In this document: in pieces, positions 1-6,996 of the stretch
Layout: the number at the start of each line of letters is the position of its first letter
How positions within the stretch are numbered: position 1 is the stretch's first letter
DNA from: Draconibacterium orientale
Lineage (GTDB): Bacteria > Bacteroidota > Bacteroidia > Bacteroidales > UBA12170
NCBI GenBank assembly: GCA_020718315.1
Contig: DYSK01000021.1
Coordinates: forward strand, 1 to 22,232
DNA length: 22,232 nucleotides
Reading direction: 5' to 3'
Program-made: the position numbers and the translations under genes
The notes under the pieces: generated by a model
The model's input: the letters and a program-made list of their open reading frames with translations, nothing else
The model's database searches: none
Told to the model about the DNA's origin: nothing

Positions 1-791
1 GCTATCGTGATACAGATTATCTGCTTTATCATTATTACGCCTATGTGGCTTTTACGATTCGGAAGAACATTCACTCTTCCCATTACTTTGAACTGGAATA
101 CAACAATCGTCATTATGGCGATATGGTATTCCAACTGAATCCCGAATTTGACCCTTATCAAAACAATAAATTCAACTATTTCTCGCTCACCTATATATAT
201 AAAAACGATCATCGCGACAACAAAATTTATCCGCTAAAAGGACACTATTTGGATGGTATTTTGGTGAAACGTGGCGTTGGAAGTTCGCCCACTTCCAATG
301 TAAATATACTCTCCTTTACAAGCAACATTCGAAAATATTGGGCATTAAAAAACCATTGGTATTTTGCCGCCGGTTTTACGGGTAGAGTTGCAAACACAAA
401 TCGAAATCCCTATTTTTTAAATATCGGACTTGGTTATACGCGCGATTTTGTGCGTGGTTTTGAACATTATGTTATTGATGGTCAGAATTTTGCACTCATA
501 AAGACCGATTTGAAATACGGATTGTTCGAAAATAAAGTAATGAATCTCCCGGTTCTTCCAAGCAAGTTCAACAAAGTTCCTTGGGCCATGTATATGAGCT
601 TTTTTGCTGATGCGGCTTATTCTACAACAGATCTACCAGAAGCCACCAACACACTTCAAAACAAATCACTTTTTGGCTGTGGGGCAGGACTAAATTTGGT
701 TTCTTACTACGATATTGTTGTTCGTTTGGAATACACCTACAACAACATTGGAGAGAAAGGATTTTTTGTAAGCCTAATGACTTCTATCTAG
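1..791 (+). CDS. Omp85/BamA-TamA-like outer-membrane beta-barrel protein, C-terminal part (5' truncated by window)
   Basis: The reading frame (codons from nt 3) is open at the window edge, so only the last 262 residues are seen. The GTG at 45 is an internal codon, not a start. The sequence alternates aromatic and polar residues in short strands, as in a transmembrane beta-barrel. It has a VRGF motif followed by an IDGQN stretch (about nt 450-490), resembling the conserved (V/I)RGF of loop 6 in Omp85 proteins. A PLKG stretch lies about 75 residues in from the left edge. Omp85 proteins insert or translocate other proteins at the outer membrane; here the N-terminal POTRA region is outside the window, so BamA, TamA and other branches cannot be separated. 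It ends 35 bp before the convergent ruvC gene, with no clear hairpin between them. Confidence 0.7.
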   Translation, partial: YRDTDYLLYHYYAYVAFTIRKNIHSSHYFELEYNNRHYGDMVFQLNPEFDPYQNNKFNYFSLTYIYKNDHRDNKIYPLKGHYLDGILVKRGVGSSPTSNVNILSFTSNIRKYWALKNHWYFAAGFTGRVANTNRNPYFLNIGLGYTRDFVRGFEHYVIDGQNFALIKTDLKYGLFENKVMNLPVLPSKFNKVPWAMYMSFFADAAYSTTDLPEATNTLQNKSLFGCGAGLNLVSYYDIVVRLEYTYNNIGEKGFFVSLMTSI

Positions 792-826
792 CGCTCTAAA
801 TTCGAAAAGCGCATTTATTTGTTGGC

Positions 827-1384
827 TTAATTAATTTTTAAGCGTTTAGGATTTTTCGTCACAAAACTTTTCCAACCACTGTAGTTTTCGCCATCAGAAG
901 TAGGATTGTTTTGTAAATAATGACAAACCGCAGCCGCCAAGCCGTCGGTTGCATCCAGATATTCTGCTTGTTCTTTAATTTTTAACAAATTTGTGAGCAT
1001 GGCCGCCACTTGTTCTTTCGACGAAGTTCCTTTTCCGGTAATCGCCATTTTTATTTTTCGCGGAGCATATTCAAAAATGGGAATATTTCGATACAATCCG
1101 GCAGCCATAGCCACGCCCTGAGCTCTACCCAGTTTCAACATCGACTGAACGTTTTTCCCAAAAAAAGGCGCTTCCAATGACATTTCGTCTGCTTTGTATT
1201 CATCAATTAAAGCCAACGTTCTTTCAAATATTTTCTTTAATTTCATCGGATGATTAGAATAGCCGCCCAACTTGAGTACGCCCATCGTAATCAATTCTAT
1301 TTTATTCCCTTTTTGGTGAATAAGTCCATAACCCATTATATTTGTTCCCGGGTCGATTCCTAAAATAATTCGGTCTGTTTTCAA
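827..1384 (-). CDS. ruvC: Crossover junction endodeoxyribonuclease RuvC
   Basis: RuvC resolves Holliday junctions by symmetric nicking, working with the RuvAB branch-migration motor in recombinational repair. The 185 residues match the usual family length. The four acidic metal-binding residues are visible: Asp11 in the GIDPG motif, Glu71 in SLEAP, and Asp144 and Asp147 in DATDG. The RNase H-like fold order is intact. The start is a TTG at 1382-1384. An in-frame TAA lies just upstream and no ATG or GTG fits, and starting here gives KTDRIILGIDPG, the normal RuvC N-terminus. The gene is divergent from the flippase-like gene at 1400 with only 15 bp between start codons, so the promoters must overlap the neighbouring coding sequences. 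ruvA and ruvB are not in the window. Confidence 0.95.
   Translation of the reverse strand: MKTDRIILGIDPGTNIMGYGLIHQKGNKIELITMGVLKLGGYSNHPMKLKKIFERTLALIDEYKADEMSLEAPFFGKNVQSMLKLGRAQGVAMAAGLYRNIPIFEYAPRKIKMAITGKGTSSKEQVAAMLTNLLKIKEQAEYLDATDGLAAAVCHYLQNNPTSDGENYSGWKSFVTKNPKRLKIN
1337..1344 (+). promoter_or_regulatory. Candidate Bacteroidota -7 box for the gene at 1400
   Basis: TATATTTG matches TAnnTTTG. A TTTG at 1312-1315 lies 21 nt upstream and could be the -33 element. Transcription would begin near 1351, inside the ruvC 5' codons, giving a leader of about 50 nt. A motif match only. Confidence 0.4.
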
Positions 1385-1399
1385 GAATAATTTTTAAAG

Positions 1400-2404
1400 A
1401 TGGATACAAAGATAAAAAAAAGCCTCAACTTCCTTTTGCGAACAGTGATTGTATTGGCAACGTATGGCTTTTTGTTTTATGAACTTTTTGTAAATGAAAA
1501 ATTCAACAGTTTTCATTTTCAGAATCCCGAAACAAACGCATCACTTTTTTTAGTCTTTTTTGTTCTTAGCTTAATGCCAATAAATTGGGGATTGGAAAGC
1601 CTGAAATGGCAGTTGTTAATGCGAAAAGTAGAACTTATAAAATTCGGGGCTGCCTTTAAAGCCATTTTTATCGGTTCTGCCATCAGTTTTTTTGCTCCAA
1701 ATCGTATGGGCGATTTTATTGGGCGTGTATTTATTTTGAAAAAGGGGGATCGTATGGAAGGGATTTTTGCCACCATTGTTGGTAACTTAGGCCAGCTTTT
1801 TGTTACCCTAATTTTAGGATCGAGTGCATTGCTGTTATTTCTTCCACAATTAAATGAAACTTATTTAGGGTTTTCGCATTTTCAATTGGTAGGAACAATT
1901 GCGTTGGTGATTTTGACAAATCTTTTTTTGTTGGCGGTTTTTTTGAACATTGGTTTGCTCCACACCATTGTTCAGCGTCTTAAAATAATAGATCGTTGGC
2001 TTTTTTTAAGACACTTACAAATTTTACAAAATTTCAATCGTGCGGAGTTATTACAAATTTTAGGGTTAAGTGCATTTCGTTTCCTAATCTATTCCATACA
2101 ATTCTATTTGGTGTTTTATAGTTTTGGTATCCGTATTTCCCCAATACAGGGAATTTTTATCGTTTTTATTTTATTTTTTATTTTAACTGCCATTCCAACC
2201 ATTGCATTTGCCGAATTAGGCGTGAGGGGCTTAGTAAGTTTATTTATTTTGGAACTGTTGATTCCAAAAATGGCGTTTACCGACACAACAGAAACGGCCA
2301 TTGTAGCCGCAAGCAGCACATTGTGGTTTATTAATTTAGCCATTCCGGCCATATTGGGAACTTTCTTTGTTTACGAATTAAAATTCTTTCGTAAAAATGA
2401 CTGA
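1400..2404 (+). CDS. Lysylphosphatidylglycerol synthase TM-domain / UPF0104-like flippase protein
   Basis: A 334-residue inner-membrane protein with about eight hydrophobic segments and no soluble domain. The loop around residues 96-114 reads FFAPNRMGDFIGRVF, which resembles the conserved P-x-R-x-G-E/D...R loop of the LPG_synthase_TM (UPF0104/AglD-like) family. Members without the C-terminal aminoacyl-transferase domain, as here, are generally annotated as flippase-like or of unknown function, so lysylphosphatidylglycerol synthesis should not be inferred. The start ATG at 1400 is 15 bp from the ruvC start on the other strand. The stop codon overlaps the ATG of the next gene by 8 bp, so the glycosyltransferase is very likely co-transcribed and translationally coupled. 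The pair may act on one lipid-linked sugar, which is inference. Confidence 0.75.
   Translation: MDTKIKKSLNFLLRTVIVLATYGFLFYELFVNEKFNSFHFQNPETNASLFLVFFVLSLMPINWGLESLKWQLLMRKVELIKFGAAFKAIFIGSAISFFAPNRMGDFIGRVFILKKGDRMEGIFATIVGNLGQLFVTLILGSSALLLFLPQLNETYLGFSHFQLVGTIALVILTNLFLLAVFLNIGLLHTIVQRLKIIDRWLFLRHLQILQNFNRAELLQILGLSAFRFLIYSIQFYLVFYSFGIRISPIQGIFIVFILFFILTAIPTIAFAELGVRGLVSLFILELLIPKMAFTDTTETAIVAASSTLWFINLAIPAILGTFFVYELKFFRKND
1407..1414 (-). promoter_or_regulatory. ruvC: Candidate Bacteroidota -7 box for ruvC
   Basis: On the minus strand this reads TATCTTTG (TAnnTTTG). It lies within codons 3-5 of the divergent gene and would place the ruvC transcript start near 1400, about 15 nt before the TTG start. 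No convincing -33 TTTG at the usual distance. Confidence 0.4.
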
Positions 2405-3551
2405 GCAAGCTGTTTTTCTGCTTTTTGTGGTGGTGGCTATCTTCTTAAGTTTTGGCTATGCCGGCTTTGTATTGTGGCTTTTGGTCGTTTTAAAATTGCA
2501 AAAACGCATTGTTGCAAAATCGTCGTTTGAACCAAATGTTAGTTTTATTATTGCTTTTCGAAACGAAGAAAATAATTTGACACGTCTTTTGGACTCCCTT
2601 TTGTATCAAAACTATCCCCGACAAAAGCTAGAGATATTGTTGGTGGACGATTCGAGTGATGACAAAGGAAAGGAAATCGTGGAGGCGTTTCAAAAAAAAC
2701 ACCCCGAATTTCGGCTTCGCCTGCTTGAATTAAACATCGAAAAACCGGGAGCTTTAGGAAAAAAGGCAGCCTTGAATTTGGCGATACGTTCTGCAAAAAA
2801 CGACTTTGTTTTGCTCACGGATGCCGATTGCTTTTTTGATAAAAAAAATATTCAGAGCCGGATTGGTTTGTTCGAAAATAAGAACATAAAAATGGTTTTG
2901 GCTCCCGTATTTTTAGAAAACACGAATACGATTTTTTCTGCTGCACAGGCACTCGAAAATTTAAGTTTGATGGCCACAACAGCTGCAAGCACAGCAGCAT
3001 TTCTTCCGATCATGAGCAATGGGGCTAATTTGGCTTTTGAACGAATGGCCTATTTTAGTTTGCCCAACAATGCTATGCAGCCAGAGTTCGCTTCGGGCGA
3101 TGATTTGTTTTTGCTGAACAGTTTCACAAAACAGTTTGGTGCCAAATCCATCGCGTTTTCGTTTGATAAAAGTGCGGCGGTTTTTACGAAAGCGCAAGGC
3201 GATTTAAAACATTTTTTGTATCAGCGGATTCGGTGGGTGAGTAAATCAAAACATTATACCAATTTCTGGCTTATTTTTATTTCGCTGCTGATTCTAAGTT
3301 TTAATTTAAGTATTGTTTTGGCGGCTTTTGGGAGTGTTTTTAACGTAAACTACCTTATTGTTTTTGGCTATTTATTTGTACTTAAACTTGTTATAGATTT
3401 CCCGATTTTAAATGCCTTTGCCACACTTTACCACCAAAGACAATCGTTGAAAGTATTTCCTTTGCTTCAGCTTATTTATCCATTTTTTATTGTGATGGTA
3501 GGATTTCTCGGACATTTTCTTCCTTATAAATGGAAAGGACGAAAATATTAA
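2397..3551 (+). CDS. Family 2 glycosyltransferase, membrane anchored
   Basis: A 384-residue processive-type GT2 enzyme. An N-terminal membrane segment (residues about 5-33) is followed by a GT-A domain: nucleotide-binding Asp84-Asp85, the DxD metal site Asp142-x-Asp144 in LLTDADC, a GDD acidic motif at 234-236, and QRIRW at 276-280, the Q-x-x-R-W signature of this superfamily. Three or so hydrophobic segments follow after residue 285. Such enzymes transfer a sugar from a nucleotide sugar onto a lipid or growing glycan at the cytoplasmic face. Substrate cannot be read from the sequence. The ATG overlaps the end of the upstream flippase-like gene by 8 bp, so the two form a coupled pair. Its stop is 2 bp from the stop of the convergent lipoprotein gene, leaving no room for a terminator. 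Confidence 0.85.
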   Translation: MTEQAVFLLFVVVAIFLSFGYAGFVLWLLVVLKLQKRIVAKSSFEPNVSFIIAFRNEENNLTRLLDSLLYQNYPRQKLEILLVDDSSDDKGKEIVEAFQKKHPEFRLRLLELNIEKPGALGKKAALNLAIRSAKNDFVLLTDADCFFDKKNIQSRIGLFENKNIKMVLAPVFLENTNTIFSAAQALENLSLMATTAASTAAFLPIMSNGANLAFERMAYFSLPNNAMQPEFASGDDLFLLNSFTKQFGAKSIAFSFDKSAAVFTKAQGDLKHFLYQRIRWVSKSKHYTNFWLIFISLLILSFNLSIVLAAFGSVFNVNYLIVFGYLFVLKLVIDFPILNAFATLYHQRQSLKVFPLLQLIYPFFIVMVGFLGHFLPYKWKGRKY

Positions 3552-3553
3552 AG

Positions 3554-4435
3554 CTATTTGGCCAATTTTTGGTACTGATCCGTTTTTTGTTTGTCTTGAA
3601 AACGATTGTAAATATTGGCCATGTATTGGGCATATGCTTTTGAAGGAAAGAGTTTATAGAGTTTTTCGAAATATGTCAATGATTTTTTGAAGTCAGCAGT
3701 AATTAAGTCCAATGCTTTCACCATGCTATTGTATTGCTTTGTGGTTTTATTTTTATTGTAGGCGTCCAATTCGTTTTGGTAATTTTTTTCGGCTTTCCAA
3801 AAATATTTTTCGCCCAGCCATTCCAAGGCATCTTTATTCGCTGTGTCCAATTTCAAAATTGAAATGGCAATTAAATCGGCCTCTACCGTATTTTTTTGTT
3901 TTTTCATGACCATAAAATAGTTTTCCAAAAAGCGAAGATCTTCATGTACAGTCGAATCTAAATGTGGCCAAAGCGATGCTGCTTTTTCCCAATTTTCGCT
4001 TGCGATATAGGCTTCAAAAAGCCGTTTATTCATTTCCACAAACCGCGTATCGCTAGTAAAATTTGTTGTAAAAAACTCGAGCGCACCCAGCATTTTCGAA
4101 AGATTATCAACTTCTTGATAAATAGAGATCAAATTGGCATACATATCAGCATCGCTAAAATTTTGATAGGCTGCCTTTTTAAAATACGATTCTGCTTCCG
4201 AAAATTTCTTCAATTGAAAGCATGTTTTAGCCATCATAGCATATTTTTCTCCATTTATTTGCTTGCTTTCCATCTTTTCGATATCATCCAAATATAAATT
4301 ATAGGCCGTTTGAAAATCGCCTATCTGATATGCTTCCAAGGCTTTATCAGTTTGTTTGGAAATTTTGGAACTGCTCGAACAAGCCGTAAAAAAAAGAACC
4401 AAAATAATCAGTAGAGCAAAATAAGTTTTAGACAT
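3554..4435 (-). CDS. TPR-containing lipoprotein
   Basis: The frame extends to 4504, but the natural start is the ATG at 4433-4435. It begins MSKTYFALLIILVLFFTAC, a lipoprotein signal with lipidated Cys19, follows AAGGA directly, and lies about 20 nt downstream of a promoter-like box. The 293-residue protein then has a serine-rich linker and helical repeats with TPR character, for example the DFQTAYNLYLDD and KKFSEAESYFKKAAYQNF helices. More repeats continue to the C-terminus. It is probably periplasm-facing and attached to inner or outer membrane, acting as a protein-protein scaffold; no specific role is visible. It is convergent with the glycosyltransferase gene and divergent from the cold-shock gene. 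The 23-residue upstream extension would bury the signal peptide and is rejected. Confidence 0.75.
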   Translation of the reverse strand: MSKTYFALLIILVLFFTACSSSSKISKQTDKALEAYQIGDFQTAYNLYLDDIEKMESKQINGEKYAMMAKTCFQLKKFSEAESYFKKAAYQNFSDADMYANLISIYQEVDNLSKMLGALEFFTTNFTSDTRFVEMNKRLFEAYIASENWEKAASLWPHLDSTVHEDLRFLENYFMVMKKQKNTVEADLIAISILKLDTANKDALEWLGEKYFWKAEKNYQNELDAYNKNKTTKQYNSMVKALDLITADFKKSLTYFEKLYKLFPSKAYAQYMANIYNRFQDKQKTDQYQKLAK

Positions 4436-4456
4436 TCCTTTAATTTTAATTTGCGG

Positions 4457-4464
4457 CAAAACTA
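4457..4464 (-). promoter_or_regulatory. Candidate -7 box for the TPR lipoprotein gene
   Basis: Minus strand reads TAGTTTTG (TAnnTTTG). A start of transcription near 4450 would leave a leader of about 15 nt before the ATG at 4435, and it would exclude the longer reading frame starting at 4504. Confidence 0.4.
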
Positions 4465-4520
4465 AATAGAAAAATGTATTTCTCTGAAAATAATTAAAAC
4501 ACATTCTATCTAAAAAATAT

Positions 4521-4528
4521 TATATTTG
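4521..4528 (+). promoter_or_regulatory. Candidate -7 box for the cold-shock gene
   Basis: TATATTTG matches TAnnTTTG, 28 nt before the ATG at 4557. The predicted leader is only about 20 nt, far shorter than the long thermosensing leader of enterobacterial cspA. No clear -33 TTTG. Confidence 0.45.
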
Positions 4529-4556
4529 TGTACTTATTAATTATCAATCATTTATT

Positions 4557-4748
4557 ATGAATACCGGAACAATAAAATTCTTCAACACAGCCAAGGGTTA
4601 TGGTTTTGTTAAAGACAATGCAACAGGCAAAGAATACTTCATTCATGTGTCTGGATTAATCGATCAAGTGAAAGAAAACGATGAAGTTACTTTTGAACTT
4701 CAGGATGGCCGAAAAGGATTAAATGCCGTAAATGTGAAACTGGTTTAG
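4557..4748 (+). CDS. Cold-shock domain protein (CspA family)
   Basis: A 63-residue single cold-shock domain. The RNP1-like motif KGYGFV (residues 14-19) and RNP2-like motif YFIHVS (about residues 27-32) are the single-strand nucleic-acid binding strands of the OB fold. Canonical CspA has Asp-Val-Phe-Val-His in RNP2, so the Glu-Tyr-Phe-Ile-His here is a variant. Such proteins bind RNA and melt secondary structure or act as transcription anti-terminators. The gene is monocistronic: its own -7 box lies upstream and a strong intrinsic terminator follows 28 bp after the stop. It is convergent with nadA. Confidence 0.93.
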   Translation: MNTGTIKFFNTAKGYGFVKDNATGKEYFIHVSGLIDQVKENDEVTFELQDGRKGLNAVNVKLV

Positions 4749-4776
4749 TGGAGCAATTATAGATATTTAAGATTTT

Positions 4777-4807
4777 AATCCTGCAATACATTGCAGGATT
4801 TTTTTTT
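4777..4807 (+). terminator. Intrinsic terminator of the cold-shock gene
   Basis: A perfect 10-bp stem (AATCCTGCAA, 4777-4786, with TTGCAGGATT, 4791-4800) closes a four-base loop and is followed by seven more T residues on the plus strand. On the minus strand no T tract follows the hairpin, so it serves the plus-strand gene. Confidence 0.9.
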
Positions 4808-4808
4808 C

Positions 4809-5744
4809 TCAAATTAAGCCGACCGCTTTGGATATTTCCAACATACGGACTATGGGTTTTTTGGCGTTTTTGATGACTTCTTGACTCAATTCGATTTCGG
4901 GCGATTCGTTTTTTATTGCCCAATAAAGCTTTTCGAGCGTGTTTAGTTTCATATAAGGACAATCGTTGCAATTGCAATTTTCATCTTTAGGAACAACAAT
5001 AAACTGCTTGTGAGGCGAATTTTTTTGCATCTGATGTAAGATACCTGTTTCGCTTGCAACAATGTATTTTTCAAAGTTCGAATTTTGGGTGTATTTAAGC
5101 ATTGCATTTGTGCTTCCAATCATATCGGCCAAAGCCAAAATAGGGCCATCACATTCGGGATGCGCCACCACTTTTGCATCGAGATTTTGTTGTTTTAATT
5201 TGATAACGGCTTCCGTTTTCAATCGATTGTGAACTTCGCAAGTTCCATTCCATAACACCATATTTCGTCCGCTAATTTGATTTAAATAGGCGCCTAAATT
5301 TTTGTCGGGCGCAAAAATTATTTTTTGCGCTTTCGGAAAAGATTCCACAATTTGAATCGCATTTCCTGAAGTTACAATTACATCCGACAGTTCTTTGATT
5401 CCGGCAGAGCAATTGATATACGAAAGCACTATATGATCCGGGTAATTTTCTTGAAATTTTCGAAAATCCACTGGCGGACACGAATCGGCCAAAGAGCAGC
5501 CGGCATTTAAATCGGGTAGAACCACTTTTTTGTGTGGGTTGAGAATTTTTGCTGTTTCGGCCATAAAATGCACGCCGGCAAAAACAATCAAATCGGCTTT
5601 TGTTTCGGCAGCGGCTTGTGCTAAACCCAAACTATCGCCAATATAATCTGCAATATCTTGTATTTCAGGGATTTGATAATAATGCGCTAATATCACGGCA
5701 TTTTTTTCCTTTTTTAATCTTTCTATTTCCTGAATGTAATCCAT
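4809..5744 (-). CDS. nadA: Quinolinate synthase NadA
   Basis: NadA condenses iminoaspartate with dihydroxyacetone phosphate to quinolinate, the first committed NAD precursor, using a [4Fe-4S] cluster. The protein (311 residues from the ATG at 5744) shows the NadA signature AVILAHYYQ, then Cys83 in NAGCSLADSC, Cys169 in GTCEVH, and a cysteine group (257, 259, 262) in NCNCNDCPYM. One cysteine from each group forms the cluster; 262 is the best match for the third. The frame runs upstream to a TTG at 5768, but that TTG lies in the putative -7 box and the family normally starts just before IQEIERLKKEK, so the ATG is preferred. nadB and nadC are not in the window. The gene abuts the non-coding region with DnaA-like boxes. 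Confidence 0.95.
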   Translation of the reverse strand: MDYIQEIERLKKEKNAVILAHYYQIPEIQDIADYIGDSLGLAQAAAETKADLIVFAGVHFMAETAKILNPHKKVVLPDLNAGCSLADSCPPVDFRKFQENYPDHIVLSYINCSAGIKELSDVIVTSGNAIQIVESFPKAQKIIFAPDKNLGAYLNQISGRNMVLWNGTCEVHNRLKTEAVIKLKQQNLDAKVVAHPECDGPILALADMIGSTNAMLKYTQNSNFEKYIVASETGILHQMQKNSPHKQFIVVPKDENCNCNDCPYMKLNTLEKLYWAIKNESPEIELSQEVIKNAKKPIVRMLEISKAVGLI

Positions 5745-5765
5745 TGCGTTTCGATTATTTTCCTG

Positions 5766-5773
5766 CAAATTTA
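5766..5773 (-). promoter_or_regulatory. nadA: Candidate -7 box for nadA
   Basis: Minus strand reads TAAATTTG (TAnnTTTG), about 22 nt before the nadA ATG at 5744. The TTG that would extend the reading frame is the end of this box, so a transcript from here cannot use it. Confidence 0.4.
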
Positions 5774-5819
5774 TAGAAATACATTTTAAAATTTCATCTT
5801 ATTTTATTTGCATTTTGGT

Positions 5820-6162
5820 TTATCAACAACCCATATCAATAATAGATTTTATTAAAAAGAAACATTGGTATTATTATAGGTTGTGAATAACTGTAAAACT
5901 TTTCGGACAAAAGCTTGCATCCGGGAAAAAGAGCTTTTTATTAACTTTTTGTCATCTACATAAAAAATTGAAAATGAACTTTTAAGTTAGATTGTAAACA
6001 ATCTGTTGATTAAAAATAAGTTTATAAAAAAGATGATAAAAGAACAGTTTTCGATGTTGATAAAGTGAGGATAAAAAAGCATAAAACAGTCTAAATTTTT
6101 GTTTGGATCAAAAAGACGGTTCAAATTGTTTGTAAATTTAATCTTATACACACTTATCAACA
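5820..6162. other. Cluster of DnaA-box-like 9-mers, candidate chromosomal replication origin (oriC)
   Basis: Compared with the consensus TTATCCACA, six 9-mers differ at one base: TTATCAACA at 5820-5828 (+), TTATTCACA at 5882-5890 (-), TTATCAACA at 6055-6063 (-), TTATCCTCA at 6066-6074 (-), TTATACACA at 6144-6152 (+) and TTATCAACA at 6154-6162 (+). TAATCAACA at 6004-6012 (-) differs at two. The last two plus-strand sites are tandem, one base apart, and TTATACACA is the form of E. coli site R2. Between 6008 and 6054 the DNA is almost purely A/T and could be an unwinding element. The cluster sits in the largest non-coding gap of the window. dnaA and dnaN are not nearby, but in many Bacteroidota the origin is not next to dnaA. 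The origin call is inference. Confidence 0.4.
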
Positions 6163-6426
6163 GCTAATAAACATACAATTAACACTGTTTTTTCATAAAT
6201 AGGGGAGCTGTAAATCTCAAAACAAAAAAAACAGACTTGTCTTCTTTGTTGCGGAACGATGCTCTAATTTATAGATTGTTTTCGACAAATTTCGATAGGT
6301 AGAAAAATTGCAGCAAGCAACGATTCGTTGTATTTAAATATTAAGGAACGAAATTTAAACATAGTTCTATTTTAAAACTCTATTTATCATTAGTTTATAA
6401 TTTTAAGTCGTTTATTGGAGTGAACT

Positions 6427-6570
6427 CTAGTAAAAATCTTTAACTGCCGGAGCTTCCTTCTTTTTTTTGTGGTGTTTGGTCTCACATTTAATGTAAAGCA
6501 GTGGCGATAAAAACCTGTTTACCAAAATTTTATTCCCAACGCCTTTTCTCTCCGAAAGAAGTTCCTTCAC
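6427..6570 (-). CDS. Possible small basic protein or gene remnant (weak)
   Basis: A 47-codon frame begins at a GTG (6568-6570) and ends at TAG (6427-6429). The predicted peptide has a basic tail, KHHKKKKEAPAVKDFY, less random-looking than expected from AT-rich DNA. The same frame is open for another 47 codons upstream (to 6717), separated only by TAA at 6574-6576, so this could be a decayed gene. No family was recognised and no promoter or ribosome-binding site supports it. Chance is a realistic explanation. Confidence 0.15.
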   Translation of the reverse strand: MKELLSERKGVGNKILVNRFLSPLLYIKCETKHHKKKKEAPAVKDFY

Positions 6571-6996
6571 GCGTTATAAAATAAGGTCACTTTTTGAAGC
6601 CAAATTTCCAAAATCAACCTTAAATAGGACTTCATTTAAAAACCAATTTTGATCATAAAAGAATCCTTTAAGTTCATTTCGAAGGCATCCGATGAGAATC
6701 AAAATTCGGGTTATTTTTCAAAACAACTATTTCCGTTCAATTCTTAAGCATAAATTGATGCAATGTTTAAGTTGCTCTGAAAATAAAATACATTTTATAA
6801 TATTGATATTCAGATTTTTAATAAATTTAAGCTTTTGTTAAAAGCACTACATCCTATTGACTATTTTCTGTTCAAAAAAATAATCGGTTTTGAAGATTTT
6901 TGATGTAAAAATAGTATAACATTGCAAAAAAATGGAGTACCAAATTCAAGTGTTCACAAAACTATTTATCATCAAAAATTTTTCGACAGAAAAGAG

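Larger units (their letters stand above)
5745..6996. other. 1.25 kb AT-rich non-coding region between nadA and the aminomutase gene
   Basis: No reading frame with convincing family resemblance or normal length was found on either strand. The left part (5820-6162) contains a cluster of DnaA-box-like sequences, given separately. The right part (6240-6990) has long A/T runs and one short minus-strand frame at 6427-6570. No tRNA, tmRNA, RNase P RNA or SRP RNA hallmark was recognised. A weak inverted repeat AAAAGCT/AGCTTTT lies at 5909-5938. No full TAnnTTTG box was found just upstream of 6997; GATTTTTG at 6895-6902 differs at one base. Confidence 0.6.

Noticed and set aside
3962..4297. Plus-strand frame of 111 codons opposite the TPR lipoprotein
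   Set aside because: Antisense shadow; Cys/Phe/Ile-rich translation without a start context or family.
5909..5938. AAAAGCT/AGCTTTT inverted repeat followed by T residues as a terminator
   Set aside because: Short A/T-rich arms with a 16-base loop and no gene ending upstream on the plus strand.
6922..6996. TTG-initiated 25-residue extension of the aminomutase
   Set aside because: No homologous N-terminus known to me, and an ATG at 6997 is available; the extension lies in DNA with the composition of the non-coding gap. Cannot be fully excluded.
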